Shown here: piece by piece, positions 21,765-33,140 of the stretch | How positions within the stretch are numbered: position 1 is the first letter of the stretch | Layout of the letters: each line of letters starts with the position of its first letter | NCBI RefSeq assembly: GCF_020379485.1 | Contig: NC_063448.1 | Coordinates: 14,593,726 to 14,657,725 of the forward strand | DNA: 64,000 bases | Source: Brassica napus | Lineage: Eukaryota; Streptophyta; Magnoliopsida; Brassicales; Brassicaceae | Direction: 5' to 3' | Translations under genes and position numbers: made by a program | Notes under the pieces: model-generated | Told to the model about the DNA's origin: nothing | Databases searched by the model: none | Seen by the model: only the letters and a program-made list of their open reading frames with translations

Positions 21765-21980
21765 TGGTCCGTCGGAAATCCCTCGCAATATAACGACGAC
21801 ATAGCGACGACATTGGGTTTCATTGAAATTTGGAAAGGTCGTCGGTAATTCGTTGGAATATACCGACGACATTCCGACGAACTAGACAAGTTCGTCGGAA
21901 CGGTTGCGATCTAATACTATACTAGACAAGTTCGTCGGAATGTCGTCGGTATATTCCGACGAATTACCGACGACATGTGT
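21765..21980. repeat. Internal TCCGACG motif cluster behind the TNP2-like gene
   Basis: Motifs of the subterminal type (TTCGTCGGAA, ACCGACGACAT) recur right after the transposase stop, in the middle of the element and away from both termini. Confidence 0.8.
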
Positions 21981-22317
21981 TTCTAAACAATTTCAATCAT
22001 AAAAATCTATAAATTTAGATGCCAAAACTATGAAAATAACACATAATAAGTGTTTAGTATAGTATTAGATCGCAACCGTTCAAATATAACAACTCATTAA
22101 AATATTTATGTATGCATATCATTGTTTTCACAACATCTCATCTTAACATTCATATACTTATACAATCATATTCAAATAAGCTTACACTACAAAAAATGTT
22201 GTTGTGTAAAATCGTGCTATAAAACATTTTTATTGTTAAATCTTTATGCAAATACTATATATATTATCAAAGATTTGGATTTTGCATGTAGAAACTTGAA
22301 ATCAACACCCTAAACAC

Positions 22318-22502
22318 TAAGTCGTCGGAATTCCGTCGGAATATACTGACGGACACAGTCCGTCGGAATATACTGACGGACACATTCCGTCGGAAATTCA
22401 ATTTGCTCAGGAGAACCAAACCGCTTGAAAAATTTCGCGAATCGGCATTTGGTATATTTTAATTATACCGATGGAATACCGACGAACCCGTGTCCGTCGG
22501 AA
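22318..22502. repeat. Internal TCCGACG motif cluster upstream of the second gene
   Basis: A second internal cluster (GTCGTCGGAATTCCGTCGG and relatives) ends about 180 bp before the split start codon of the Transposase_24-like gene, inside its likely promoter. This mirrors the first gene, which also starts just after such an array. Confidence 0.8.
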
Positions 22503-22678
22503 TCTTCAAATATAATAACCCTTCTTCTTCCTTCTTCGTTATTTCCGCCTCTCTCTCTCTAAAATCCTCTCTCTCACGGCGATTCCTCCCTCTACACCGG
22601 CGATTCCGGCCATTATCCACCTCCCTTCACCGGTGAATCCCATTCTCACCCTCATATCTCTTCCCCAAACCCTAAATC

Positions 22679-24786
22679 ATGTAAGAATCATCCCAAACCT
22701 TCTTTAATCTCAATTGTTTAGGGTTTTGGAAGTTAGATCTCGGATTTTAGGGTGTTTGATTGATAGTTTAGGATATATAAGTTAGGATTTTTGTTTGGAT
22801 TGTTGTTTTAGTTTTTTTTGGAACATTTATTTATTTTTAAAAACGTTTTTTGATTTTTAAAAACGTTTTTTGATTTTTTAAAACGTTTTTTTGATTTTTA
22901 AAACGTTTTTCAAGTTTCCAGTAATGAAATATATATAATAAAATGTTTTTAAATTTTTTATAAAAATATTTAGCAACATTTTTCTATATTTATAAAATTT
23001 TTATAATTTTGTATACATATATATATATATATAAATCATGTATAATAAAAATTTTAAATTTTTTTATAATTTTTTATAAGTTTCCACTAAACTATGTATA
23101 ATAAAACGTTCTTTAAAAAAATTTATAAATATTTATCAACATTTTTCTTCATTTATAAAACATTTTATAATTGTGTATACATATATAATAAAAGGTTTAA
23201 TAGTTTTTTTTAAAACGTTTATAAAACCTTTTGTAAATATATAAATTAAAACATTAAAAATAGAAGTGAGATGAAAATATTTTTGATGTATTAATTTTTT
23301 TTTTTAGGGCCGAGGATGAACCCCGCCCCGCAGCCCGTCTTCGACGTAGTTCGGTGAGCAGTTCCCGTGCATCGGGATCGTCTCATGACTCGGTTCCCGC
23401 ATATATTCCCGCTCCAGCTCCCGCTGCCCCTCGCGCTGCTGCTCAACAGGATCCGGGGGTCATGCCAGTTCATCTATTGGTTAAACAACCAGGTCGAGAG
23501 CATCTCCCGGTTCTCCAACCCAACCCACGACGAGGCCATAGCACTTGGTTAGTATTTTTTTTATTTGTACCATTATGTTTTTTTCCTTTAATTAACTTGC
23601 TAACTTGTATTTTTATTAAAGGTTCACCAAGTCGAAATATGGCATTAGCCGGAGCATCAACCAGATGATGTACTCCATGCTCCGTTTTGGATATCCAAAG
23701 TGGAGTGTGATCCCTTCCGACGAACGAGAGTTGTGGTTTCGTCAGTTTGCGGTATAGTAACTCTTCATTTTTTTAAAGTTTTTACTTATTAAATTTTGTT
23801 TGTTTTGTAGCAAGAGTTCAACTGGCACTCCGATCTTACGGAAACAGTCCGTAAGAAATTCAACGAAAAGGCCATGGACTCTTATACGAAGCAGATAAAC
23901 GCGTGGAAGACAGTTTGGCAGAAGAACAAGAGGCCACGGTTCATCAACGGGACGGTGTGGGAGCAGTTGATAGCTCATTGGGAAAAGGAAGAAACTGCAG
24001 AGACGTCTTCTAGGAACTCCAAGAACCGGAAGAGCGATCGTGGCGGGAAAGGTATGTATGTGCACAACCTCGGCGCTTGCTCTATGTCTACTAAGGAGGA
24101 TGAACTTGTAAGTTTTTTATTATTATTTATCTTTATATTTTTTAAATAAATATTTTATATATTCCTTGGCTAATAATGACGGTTTTTTTAGATCAAAGCA
24201 AATGACGGTAATCCCGTTGATCGTCTCCAACTCATTAAGGTGGCTCACACTAACAAGACGACGGGTCAAATTAAGGACCCCGTGATCAAAGGTGTCGTTG
24301 ATTTGGTGGAAGCTGAAATTGTATCTCAATCTCAGCCTCTCTCTGATGACGGCGATTCTACGGGAGCTTCAACCAACTTGTCTCTATTGCAAATAAATGA
24401 GATGGTTGAAAAGGTAATTTTTTTTATTAATATATTTTTTTTATAATGTTGATTACTAACTTGTCCCTATTTACTAACTTTAAATATTTTTGTAGGCGGT
24501 TCCTAAAAGGAAATGAGGCCGTTTAGTTGGGTTGGCCCGCCGTGCTTCTTAGTATCCGGCATCTTCTTCGCAAGCTCCGTATGCCGATCCCATGATTCTC
24601 GAGGAGCTACATGACAAAGATGAACGGATTGGGGCATTGGAGGAGCAGAACACCACTATCCTTTCTGAGAATGCCACTATCCGTTCGAAGAATGCCACTA
24701 TCCTTGCTGAGTTGGCATCCCAGAAGCAGTTCAACACCGAGATAATGCAGAAGCTAGATCGTTTGATGTCTTCGAGTTCATCTTAG
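22679..24786 (+). pseudogene. TNPA-like (Transposase_24) gene of the CACTA element, broken in its last exon
   Basis: Six exons: 22679-22680 (AT only), 23308-23547, 23622-23751, 23811-24107, 24192-24413, 24496-24786. Splicing AT to GGCCGAGG makes ATG GCC GAG, giving MAEDEPRPAARLRRSS. A Pro/Ala-rich stretch leads to PVHLLVKQPGREHLPVLQPN, WFTKSKYGISRSINQMMYSM and [18 protein letters not shown], the Transposase_24 consensus, then NKTTGQIKDPV. The last exon has TGA at 24514-24516 and TAG at 24550-24552 ahead of a coiled coil (EELHDKDERIGALEEQN with three NATI-type repeats). In the En/Spm system the equivalent protein binds subterminal motifs. The stops remove the coiled coil, so the product would be truncated. 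Confidence 0.85.
22834..22915. repeat. Tandem repeat of an AAAACGTTTTTTGA unit in the first intron of the TNPA-like gene
   Basis: Four copies of a unit of about 19-20 bp, each containing AACGTT, lie in tandem in the 627-nt intron that splits the start codon. Function unknown. Confidence 0.8.
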
Positions 24787-25009
24787 TTTTTTTCGGGTTT
24801 TTAAAACTTTCTGAATGTTTTTTTATTCTATTTCTGTTTGTATTAATTTTAAACTTTCTGAATGTTTTTTTTCTATTTCGGTTTGTATGAATTTAAATTA
24901 TATAATATTATTAGTTTTAAATTTCTGATTTTTTTAATTTATTAATTAATTTTTAATATAAAAACATATATAAAAATGCAAAATTAATTCGTTTTTAAAA
25001 TTGGTATAT

Positions 25010-25440
25010 TCCGACAAACTCTGGGCATCGGAATATACCGACGGACCAATATCCGTCGGAATTTACCGACGAACCAACTTCCGTCAGAATATACCGATGA
25101 ACAAATATCCGTCGGTATATTCCGACGACTAATGTCCGTCGGTAAATTCCGACGACCAATGTCCGTCGGAATACACCGAGAAATCCACTACGTCGGAATT
25201 TTCCGAGGAACGTTCTCCGTCGGTAAATAGATTTTCCGATGAACTCTGGTCTCGTGTGTCCGCATCGTAATATCGTCGGAAGTTCGTCAGAATGACGTTT
25301 CTCGGTATTCGTCAGAAAGTCGTCGGAAGTTCTGACGAAATTCCGACGAATTTTTTTTTCTGACAAAACGATACCGACGGACCGATTCCGACGAATTTCT
25401 GATTCCGACGAATTTCTGACGATTTCGACCATCAGAATCT
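25010..25440. repeat. 3' subterminal repeat array of the CACTA element
   Basis: Dense TCCGTCGGAATATACCGACGGA-like motifs in both orientations, mirroring the left end and ending at the right TIR (25444-25458). Confidence 0.9.
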
Positions 25441-25801
25441 CCCTGTTTTCTTGTAGTGCAAGTAGAGATCACCCCAAGCTAAAGGCAACGTGAGTTAAAT
25501 ATTCTATAAGAAAATTAACGGTTCTTAAAATTGTGAGATCATGGGTGTAGTTGTGAGAAATATTAGGAACTTTTATTTTATATAGAAACTTGAAATGTTT
25601 AAGCAGTTAATAGATAAATAGGTAATACTATAGTCACGAAAACTGGTTTTTGTGTTTATTTCTTTTACTTTTATCTTTTTCTTTAAATTGTAAAACACAT
25701 GCCACTTGTCAAAATCTTATTGGTATAGTGACTTATGCTTTAGTATATAAAGTATTTGTCAATATATACCGACTCATTTGGAATATGTGACAGTTTATTT
25801 A

Positions 25802-27588
25802 GAAATAATTATTTCTCGAGAGGTTTTATCAGAGTTTTGTCTGCTTTATCTTGTTCAATTTACAAGGGAACATGAAAACGTCTAGCACATAAAACACGCA
25901 ATCAGAGATATTGACAATTTTTCATTCAAAAAAAGATATTGACAGTTTAAGGGTTTAATAAATAAATATGAATATATATATATATTATTTTTGTTATAGG
26001 TGTTCATGATTTTAGTTAAAACTTAAAACATATTTAAAAAAACATAGAAGTTTCAAGAAAAACTGCATTTTGTAAAAACAAAAAAAGGTATTACGAGTTA
26101 ACCAAGAAGATATAGATTCTGTATCTTTGTTCTTTAGTCTTGTAGTGTCGTTGCTCAAAAAACGTCTAGTAGTGTCGTAATAATTCATAAACTTTTGTCA
26201 ACCTTAAATTCCATTTGTTCAATTTTCTACTTTAATATAAATAAATAATATATTTTTGGAATTCGATATAATAGTTCTTTTCTAATATATGTACTTCAGA
26301 CCGTACAGATGGGTCTATGCAACCGAGAACATCATTTTGGTTATAAAACACATTTTAAACGGATCTAAAAGTATACCGGATGTTTTATCCGCATATGCGG
26401 CAAAAAATATTTTATAATTACTTATTAATACATGCAATACTAATTGAAATAATATAATGATAAAGTGTTATTTAGGTTTTCATTTAAAAATTCTTATGTA
26501 TTATTTTTTTTTGAAAATTTCTTTCAATAAAATCATTATTAAGAAATAAATCTTAGAAGTCACTCACTATTATTTTTAGTTATATAAAATTAAGAATTCT
26601 GCTTGATTAATATTTAGTTATTTTTTTCTGTTTTTTTTATAAAAAAATTGAACTTTTTATTAAATTTCTTTTTTCAAATAAAAACATAATATATAGGATT
26701 TTTTTGTAATATGATTTTGGATAATTCGTACAATTATTAATTTTAATCAGTTATCTAATAAAAAAATTAAATTCGTTTTTATTTTTGGATGATATATATA
26801 TATATATTATTTATTAGGGGTATAAACGATATCAACCGCTCTAACTTTTAACGTGAGCGTTTTTTTTACTTTTGAACTTTTTATTAAAATATTTTTTGGA
26901 TAAAAACAAAATATATATAGGAATTATCTTTTTATTTTAAATATTTTTTTTTATGATTTGGAGAATTCCTAAAATTATTAATTTTAATTAGTTATGTAAT
27001 AAAAATTAATATCATTTTTATTTTTGGCTAATATATGTATTTTATTCATTAATGGTACAAACGATATTAAATGCTTTAAATTTTAACGTGAGAACTCCGT
27101 TACGAAAAATCACTTCGCAAATAATAGTATAGTATCTAATAAAAATTAATTTCATTTTTATTTTTTGGCTAATATATGTATTTTATTGATTAAGTGTATC
27201 AACAATATTAACTGCTCTAACTTTTAACGTGAGAATTCCATTACGAAAAATCAGTTCGCAAATAATAGTTTAGGTAATCTCATATATTTTTACTTTAAAT
27301 TTTTGTTTATTTGTTACGGTTAAATTTGCAGATTTTCATCGAAATAAGAATGTTTAGTTTTTTTTAACTTTGTTTAGTTTCAAACCATAAGAAGGCAGTT
27401 CAAAGAACCATCTTAAAAAAGATAAATAAACTAAAGGAAATCATCATTATTTGACATAAAAATCTTAAAATAGCATATAGATAGAACCCGCCAAAAATTC
27501 AGATAGTACCAACCAACATACTAGTTTTTGTACTAATTTTCAAGGCGTAAATCTTACTGACAACTTCCTCACTCAATAGTTGTTGTAG
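25802..27588. other. AT-rich spacer with degenerate tandem repeats, no gene
   Basis: No coding signal. From about 26640 to 27272 there are two copies and a part copy of a degenerate unit of about 225 bp (for example TAACGTGAGAACTCCGTTACG at 27083 and TAACGTGAGAATTCCATTACG at 27225). The rest is unstructured AT-rich DNA. Confidence 0.6.
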
Positions 27589-28777
27589 TGATATTACGTG
27601 TATACGCACACCAATTAACCTAATGTGCACACTACCACAATCGAATGGTATGTCGATGTAGCACTTTAGGATCGAATCCACAGAGACCAACTATTACACT
27701 TTATCTTTATGGAATCAATATCAAGTTAAAACAATATGGGGGTTTAAATATTTGAGGGTTTCGTGAGAAACAAGTAACAAGATTAATTAAAGTATTCAAA
27801 TAACTAAAATGCTAGCCTATGGTGGTTTGATCGGGTGTTAAGCAAGTGTGAGCCAAACAATTATTCAAGTTTAATTAAGAGCAAGTCTAGAACTCGGATC
27901 ACTCAAGTAAAACAGTCCACTGTCGTGGTACTGCTCCCTATGCTGATCGATCTTGATACCTAAACTCTCGTTTGGATCAAGATGCGACAGCTAACAATAG
28001 AGGTCAAGTCCGATATGTTCACAAAACACCCTAACATCTACTTTCGCTGGTTAGGGATGCAATGCTCATTCAAGTTATGTCTAGCAACCTATAACACTTT
28101 TGATGAATAGATTAAACCTAAAATCAGGCACTAAGTGGTTAACTTGATGCAAGCCTTAAGAACAACAGTGAATGAAGACAATCGATTTATAACTTATTTA
28201 TGTCAAGCTCACAGATCTAACACCCTAACACCCTAGACTAAGCAAGCTGACTACTCAGCCATAGCTACAGAGAACACAGAGATAACAGATGAAGAAAACA
28301 TGCTGAATCAATAAAATAAAAGAGATAGGGTTCAGGATTCTTCTCAAGAGTGTAGAGATCCTTCTCCCTTTACAATAAGCAAATCCAACAATGGAGTTTT
28401 AGGGTCTGGTTCCTCTCTGTAAACTAGCGTAGAATGATAAAGAGAAACAAAAAATATGATATATCAAAGCCACAGGCGGCTGGGAGAGAAAATAGGGATA
28501 ATTAGGGCAAATCACGTAATGATTGTAGTTTCCTTAAAAATCTCTGCCGCTGGAATAGTCACTCGGAATAGTCACTCGGGTTGCTCCGCTATCTGACTGT
28601 TCTGCGTGAAAACCACCAAATTGCATTGTTTTCTGCCTCTTTTGTTCCAGCTGGTCCATCTCCCATCCAATGCAACTCCAGACCTGTAATGATTCCAAAA
28701 GGACTAGAAAGACTCGATAAAGACTTGAAAACCAATTTAAAAGCATATATACAAGATACATAAAACACCATATATCA
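27589..28777 (-). repeat. 3' LTR of the Athila-type element
   Basis: Matches 33141-34328 along its whole length, with about 3-4% mismatches, mostly transitions. Starts TGATATTACG and ends ATATATCA. Confidence 0.95.
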
Positions 28778-30550
28778 ATTCCCCCAGACTTAGATCCTTG
28801 TTTGTCCTCAAACAATGTCAAGTATCAAGAACAGGGAGAAATGTTTGAAAGTGTGGGAACTCTCCTATTCTCAGCAACCATACTTTAACCACGAATCTCT
28901 GAACCATACAAGCAGTAAAACTAGGACAACACACCCTTACCGGAACCCCACTGACTGCTGTTCAAAAATCGGCTCCATACTCTTCATCTCAAACCTGAAA
29001 AAGCAACACTATCGAGACAGAACTCCCTACATTCGTTTAAGAGTAGTGTGAGCTTCTCATCACAGGCATCATTAGGGGTAGACGGTCTAGGTGTGGAACA
29101 AGCTATTTAATGGTGGAGTTAAAAGTGTTTAGGGGCTACCATTTCATTGAAGAGGATGCAGGATATCACACAAAATGACAAGAGAGGATAGATCCATTGA
29201 TGTCCACAGCCTCTACTCGTTTTTGCTCTATCTGGTGTGACTGTTCTGATGACGGAACAGGCAACTGATTGTTCTGCGTTCCACTTTCCTTTTGGTACCC
29301 ACTCCTTTGCTCGATCTTTCCAGTGGCTCATATTTCTTTGATCTCATCCCCTTCTCCATCACCTTATTTTGATTTTTTTTTTTTTTTTTTTTTTGTAGAC
29401 TGATATGGTGATGTGACAAAGAGAGAGGTCATACATGATGGTTCTGAGTGCCACTGGTGGTTCTGATTTTGCAACCATCCTGGTTCTCCACCCTTGCTCT
29501 TGCGCAGTTCATTGGTTATGGAGCGGTTGCTCCCCTAATCTGCTTGTTCTCCTTTCTGCCATAATTCTGGAGCAGTAACGAGTAGGAGGCTGCGTTGATC
29601 CTTTCCTCTCCGACCTTTTTGTACATATCTGCACATATGACACTGAAAAACAAATGCATGAAGGTGGAATAAAGGCTAAGGTGCAGGGTGGGAACTAGCT
29701 AAAGATGAGCTAGCTACTCAGGATCAGCAAGATGGATAAAAAGGATAAGAAGTCCTGAGTGTGTTATCGTTTCCCAGATCTAATGCCCATAACAAGAAGA
29801 ATTTCAGTTAAGATTAGGTTCAAGTAAGGAGGAGTTAAGTCTACCCAGTGTAACCTGATCGGCTGAGAACTTCTGGAGAATCAAGTGAGATATGTCAGAG
29901 TGTTCCAGGTTCACATGTGTGTCTTTCGCCACTGCTAAGGTTACTGAATAAGATAACTAAAGCACAAGGTGGTCAGTGATCAACACATAATAAGGTCCTA
30001 ATTCCCACAAAGTTTTGACTGACTCAATAAAAACTGATTCAAATTGACCCAAAAGAAAAACAAAAGAAAGAAACGAGTTAGTAAACAACGAAAACCCTCC
30101 CCCAGACTTACTTCACAACGTCCCTGGTGTGAAAATAAATCAGAGAGAAGGAGAAAACAAGAATAAATATATATATATATATATATATTTTTTTTTGGGT
30201 TGAGATACTTACCTGAGTGGAGCAGACGCTCCATGAAAATTATGGGTGTTCTATCGTCAGATGATCGCCTGGAACAACAGCTCTTTTCAGGGGGTAGGTT
30301 GTTCCGTTTCTGCAACCCAGAATTTTTGAAGTATCTCGGATTTTTTTTTGCTTTTTGACCTGAGACTCAATAAACTAAAACGAAAATAAGTAAACAAAAA
30401 CAAAACTAAGTTATATTTACACGTACCAGTGGGTTGCCTCCCACCAAGCGCTTGGTTTAATTCTGTAGCTTGACTTGGTGACTGGGATCAGTCGGGTTGA
30501 GCAGCAGGACTTGTTCCAAAACAAGCTCCACAATCAGACATGTTCAACTT
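28778..30550. other. Non-coding internal region of the Athila-type element
   Basis: This interval, where pol would sit, has only short random frames. It contains a polypurine tract at its left edge, GGAACAG/CTGTTCC-like words and an (AT)n run at 30168-30189. No RT, RNase H or integrase signature is seen on either strand. Confidence 0.7.
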
Positions 30551-32911
30551 CTAAACTCTGCTCAGCAACCCTTTCACAGCAGCTTCTCCTTTCTCTTTCA
30601 GCTCATGTGTGAGCATTACTCTGACTTTAGAGAAAGGTTTAAAGGTACCCTTGCACTTTACCTCATACTCAATGGATTTCTCATCACACAAGCGAGGTGT
30701 CAAAGTCATCATAGGATCACCCTTGACCCTTTTCTTCTGAACTTTCTGTTTCACCCTTGAATTATCTCTGAATTTAGTAGGATCAGTGTTAGGATCTTCA
30801 TCAGATAACAGCCTGCTCTCACCCTTATCACCATGCTCCTTCTCTGGAACAACCTTCAGCTTTTCTACATCAAACACTGAGATGCGAGAGGCGTGTGATG
30901 AGGAAGATCTGGTGGGTACAACCTTGTAGAAAACTTTCTTGTTGATGTTGGAGAAGCAGACTCTCTTGTTGGGCATATCGATGGTTGCTCCAACAGTAGC
31001 CATGAATGTCCTTCCAAATATCAAAGGCATCTCATGATCCTTGTTCATCTCAACAACTTGAAACTCAGCAGGAACAATGCATTCCCCTACTTGAACATGA
31101 AGGCTGCGGATGGTTCCATATGGGACTGCTCTAGACGAGTTTGCAAAGGTCAGGGTCAGCTGAGAGCGCTCAACATCAGCAACACCCAAATCGTCTACAA
31201 TAGCCTTTGAGACGAGATTCACACAAGAACCAGAGTCACAAAGAGCATCCTTGAAGGTTGTTCCTGCGATGGAACATGGGAAAACAAACTTTCCAGGATC
31301 ATCAACCTTAGGCAATACCTTCAGTGCTGGTGTAGACAGAGCTTTGGCATAGAGGACCTTGATCTCCTCTTGAGTCTCTCTACAGTTTCTAAAAAACTTG
31401 AGCAATGGACGAATCTGCAGAGCATCTTCAAATGGAAGTTCTTTAGGAAGCCTTCTCACCATCTTGTTAAAACCTATCAGATGCTCTTCACTAATGGGAT
31501 CCATCAGATGTCTAGGTGGAATTGGATAGGGAACCTTGGAAACATAGACTCGAGATGGTGGAGTCTCAGCAGGTTCGCTAGAAGCAGTCACTCCAGAGCT
31601 AGCAGACTGCTCTGCTCTCTCTTCTGCGCCTGGAGCAGTCTCAGCGAACGACTGCTCTATTGCATTACAGTGCTCAGTCCTAGGATTTTTATCAGTTCTT
31701 TCAGGGAGCGTCTCTTGTTGCCTCTTGACACTCTCAACTGTTTGAGCAAGCTGAACATCGATCTTTCTTATATGGATCGCAGGATTGTCATACTTGTTAT
31801 TCAGCTCAGTGAACATGTTGCCCATCTTGGTGTCTATTTCTGTGGTTACCTGATTCAACGCCTTGGCCTGAACTTGCTGACCCTGCAACAGCTGTTCCAT
31901 CATCATACCCAGACCCTTCAGCTCATCTGGTTGACTGTTCCCGTTAGCTGGAACAGCTTGCTGATTGCTCTGCGGTTGTCGCTTGTTCTGGTTCTGAATA
32001 TGCCTGACCGTAGCTTGCTCCATGTTGAAGACGTGCCCTTGGTTGTTTTTCAGTAGCTGATCAACCTTGGCAGTTAGCTCATCTATTTTCTGGGTGTCAG
32101 AACTGTTCCCTTTTTTGGAGCAATCACTTTCCTCTTTCTTATTAGCTGAGCTAGCAGCCATGTTCTCAATCAGCTTAAACGCTCCATCAGTGGTTTGAGT
32201 CATGAAGTCTCCATTGCTGGCAGAGTTTAGAGCACCTTGGTATTTCCAGTCCACTCCATCATAGAAAATGTCCAGGAGGTAATCATCATCAAATCCATGG
32301 TGAGGACATTCTCTGCGATAGTCATTGAAGCGCTCCCATGTGTCGCAGAAAGGCTCATCAGTGAGCTGTCTGAAGGAGGTGATCTTGTTCTTCAATGCAG
32401 CTGTTCTCGCCTTAGAGTAGAAATGGCTGAGGAACGCTGATCGGACTTATTCCCATGAAGTGAGAGAGCCAATAGGGAGAGAGTTCAACCACCGTGCAGC
32501 TTTTCCATCAAGAGAGAATGGAAATAACATACACGTGATGTAGTCTGGTGGAACACCATTCACGCGAGTGAAACTGCTGACTTTTTTGAAGCTCTCAATA
32601 TGCTCCATTGGAATTTATGTAGAGAGACCAGAGAACACCTTTCTCTGTACTAGACCGATCAAAGCAAACTTGATCTCGAAGTCCTGCCTGGTGCAGAGTG
32701 GAGGAACAATGGCAGAGCGTGTAGTAGGGATGTTGCAAGGAATGTTTCTCTACCCGATTGGAACAGTCTGCGCTTGTTGTTCCTGCCGCGCGAGAGCAGC
32801 CTGTTCAGCAGCATCCTGCTGAGCTTGGATGGTCTGCTGCATTTGTTGCATCTGCTGCTGCATGAGTGCCATAGCCGCAGTGAGATCATCCTGATTGGCG
32901 TGATCACCCAT
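30551..32911 (-). pseudogene. Athila gag-protease open frame with three early stops
   Basis: From ATG 32909-32911 (MGDHANQDDLTAAMALMQQQ) one frame runs to TAG at 30551, interrupted by TAG 32750-32752, TAA 32615-32617 and TAA 32447-32449; the distal 614 codons are open. The Gag core contains LFPFSLDGKAARWLNSLP and RRECPHHGFDDDYLLDIFYD, typical of Athila. A retropepsin-like domain follows: FVFPCSIAGTTFKDALCDSG with the DSG catalytic triplet, then LIFGRTFMATVGATIDM. There is no zinc knuckle. Intact proteins would build the particle and process Gag. The stops make this copy non-functional unless suppressed. Confidence 0.85.
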
Positions 32912-33121
32912 AGTGGTGTCGGTTTGCCTTGGCTGTTGACGATTTGTTCTTTCTAACCTTGCTAGCTCCTGGTTGGTAAATGTAACTAACTCTCCTTGTG
33001 CGTTTCTCAGAGTATGTCTACTGGTAATGCACCTGAAAAATTAGCTGCAACAAAAAGGATAGAGCAAGTTAGAGGTCTTAGACTAAATAAATAACCGAAA
33101 AATAAAGGTAAAAAGATGGTT

Positions 33122-33138
33122 CCCGGCAACGGCGCCAA
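33122..33138 (-). other. Primer-binding site of the Athila-type element
   Basis: TGGCGCCGTTGCCGGGA on the minus strand lies two bases inside the 5' LTR. It fits the 3' end of tRNA-Asp, the primer associated with Athila-like elements (family knowledge). Confidence 0.75.
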
Positions 33139-33140
33139 AT

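Larger units (their letters stand above)
17508..25458 (+). mobile_element. Complete CACTA transposon, 7,951 bp, target duplication CAA
   Basis: Perfect 15-bp terminal inverted repeats (CACTACAAGAAAACA at 17508-17522 and its complement at 25444-25458) are flanked by CAA at 17505-17507 and 25459-25461. Subterminal arrays of TCGTCGGAAT-type motifs occupy both ends. Inside are a TNP2-like transposase gene and a second, Transposase_24-like gene in the same orientation, the standard two-gene layout. Both carry nonsense changes, and the first also a frameshift, so this copy is not autonomous, though its ends could respond to a transposase supplied elsewhere (inference). It sits inside the Helitron at 16444-25754. 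Confidence 0.97.
16444..25754 (-). mobile_element. Helitron (minus strand), non-autonomous, split by a CACTA element
   Basis: On the minus strand the 3' end is a 6-bp hairpin (CCGTGC, loop ATTA, GCACGG; plus coordinates 16456-16471), eight bases and CTAG at 16444-16447. The other end reads TACTTTATATACTAAAGC on the minus strand (25737-25754), resembling known 5' termini although the canonical TC is blurred. The host flanks join as A (16443) and T (25755), the Helitron A/T target, and restore a 62-bp repeat unit, which fixes both borders. Without the CACTA insert and one CAA duplication the element is about 1,357 bp, AT-rich and non-coding. Confidence 0.85.

Noticed and set aside
24995..25432. 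Minus-strand frame of 145 codons at the right end of the CACTA element
   Set aside because: Same cause: translation of the 3' subterminal array.
31370..32056. 228-codon plus-strand frame
   Set aside because: Antisense of the Athila gag-protease frame.
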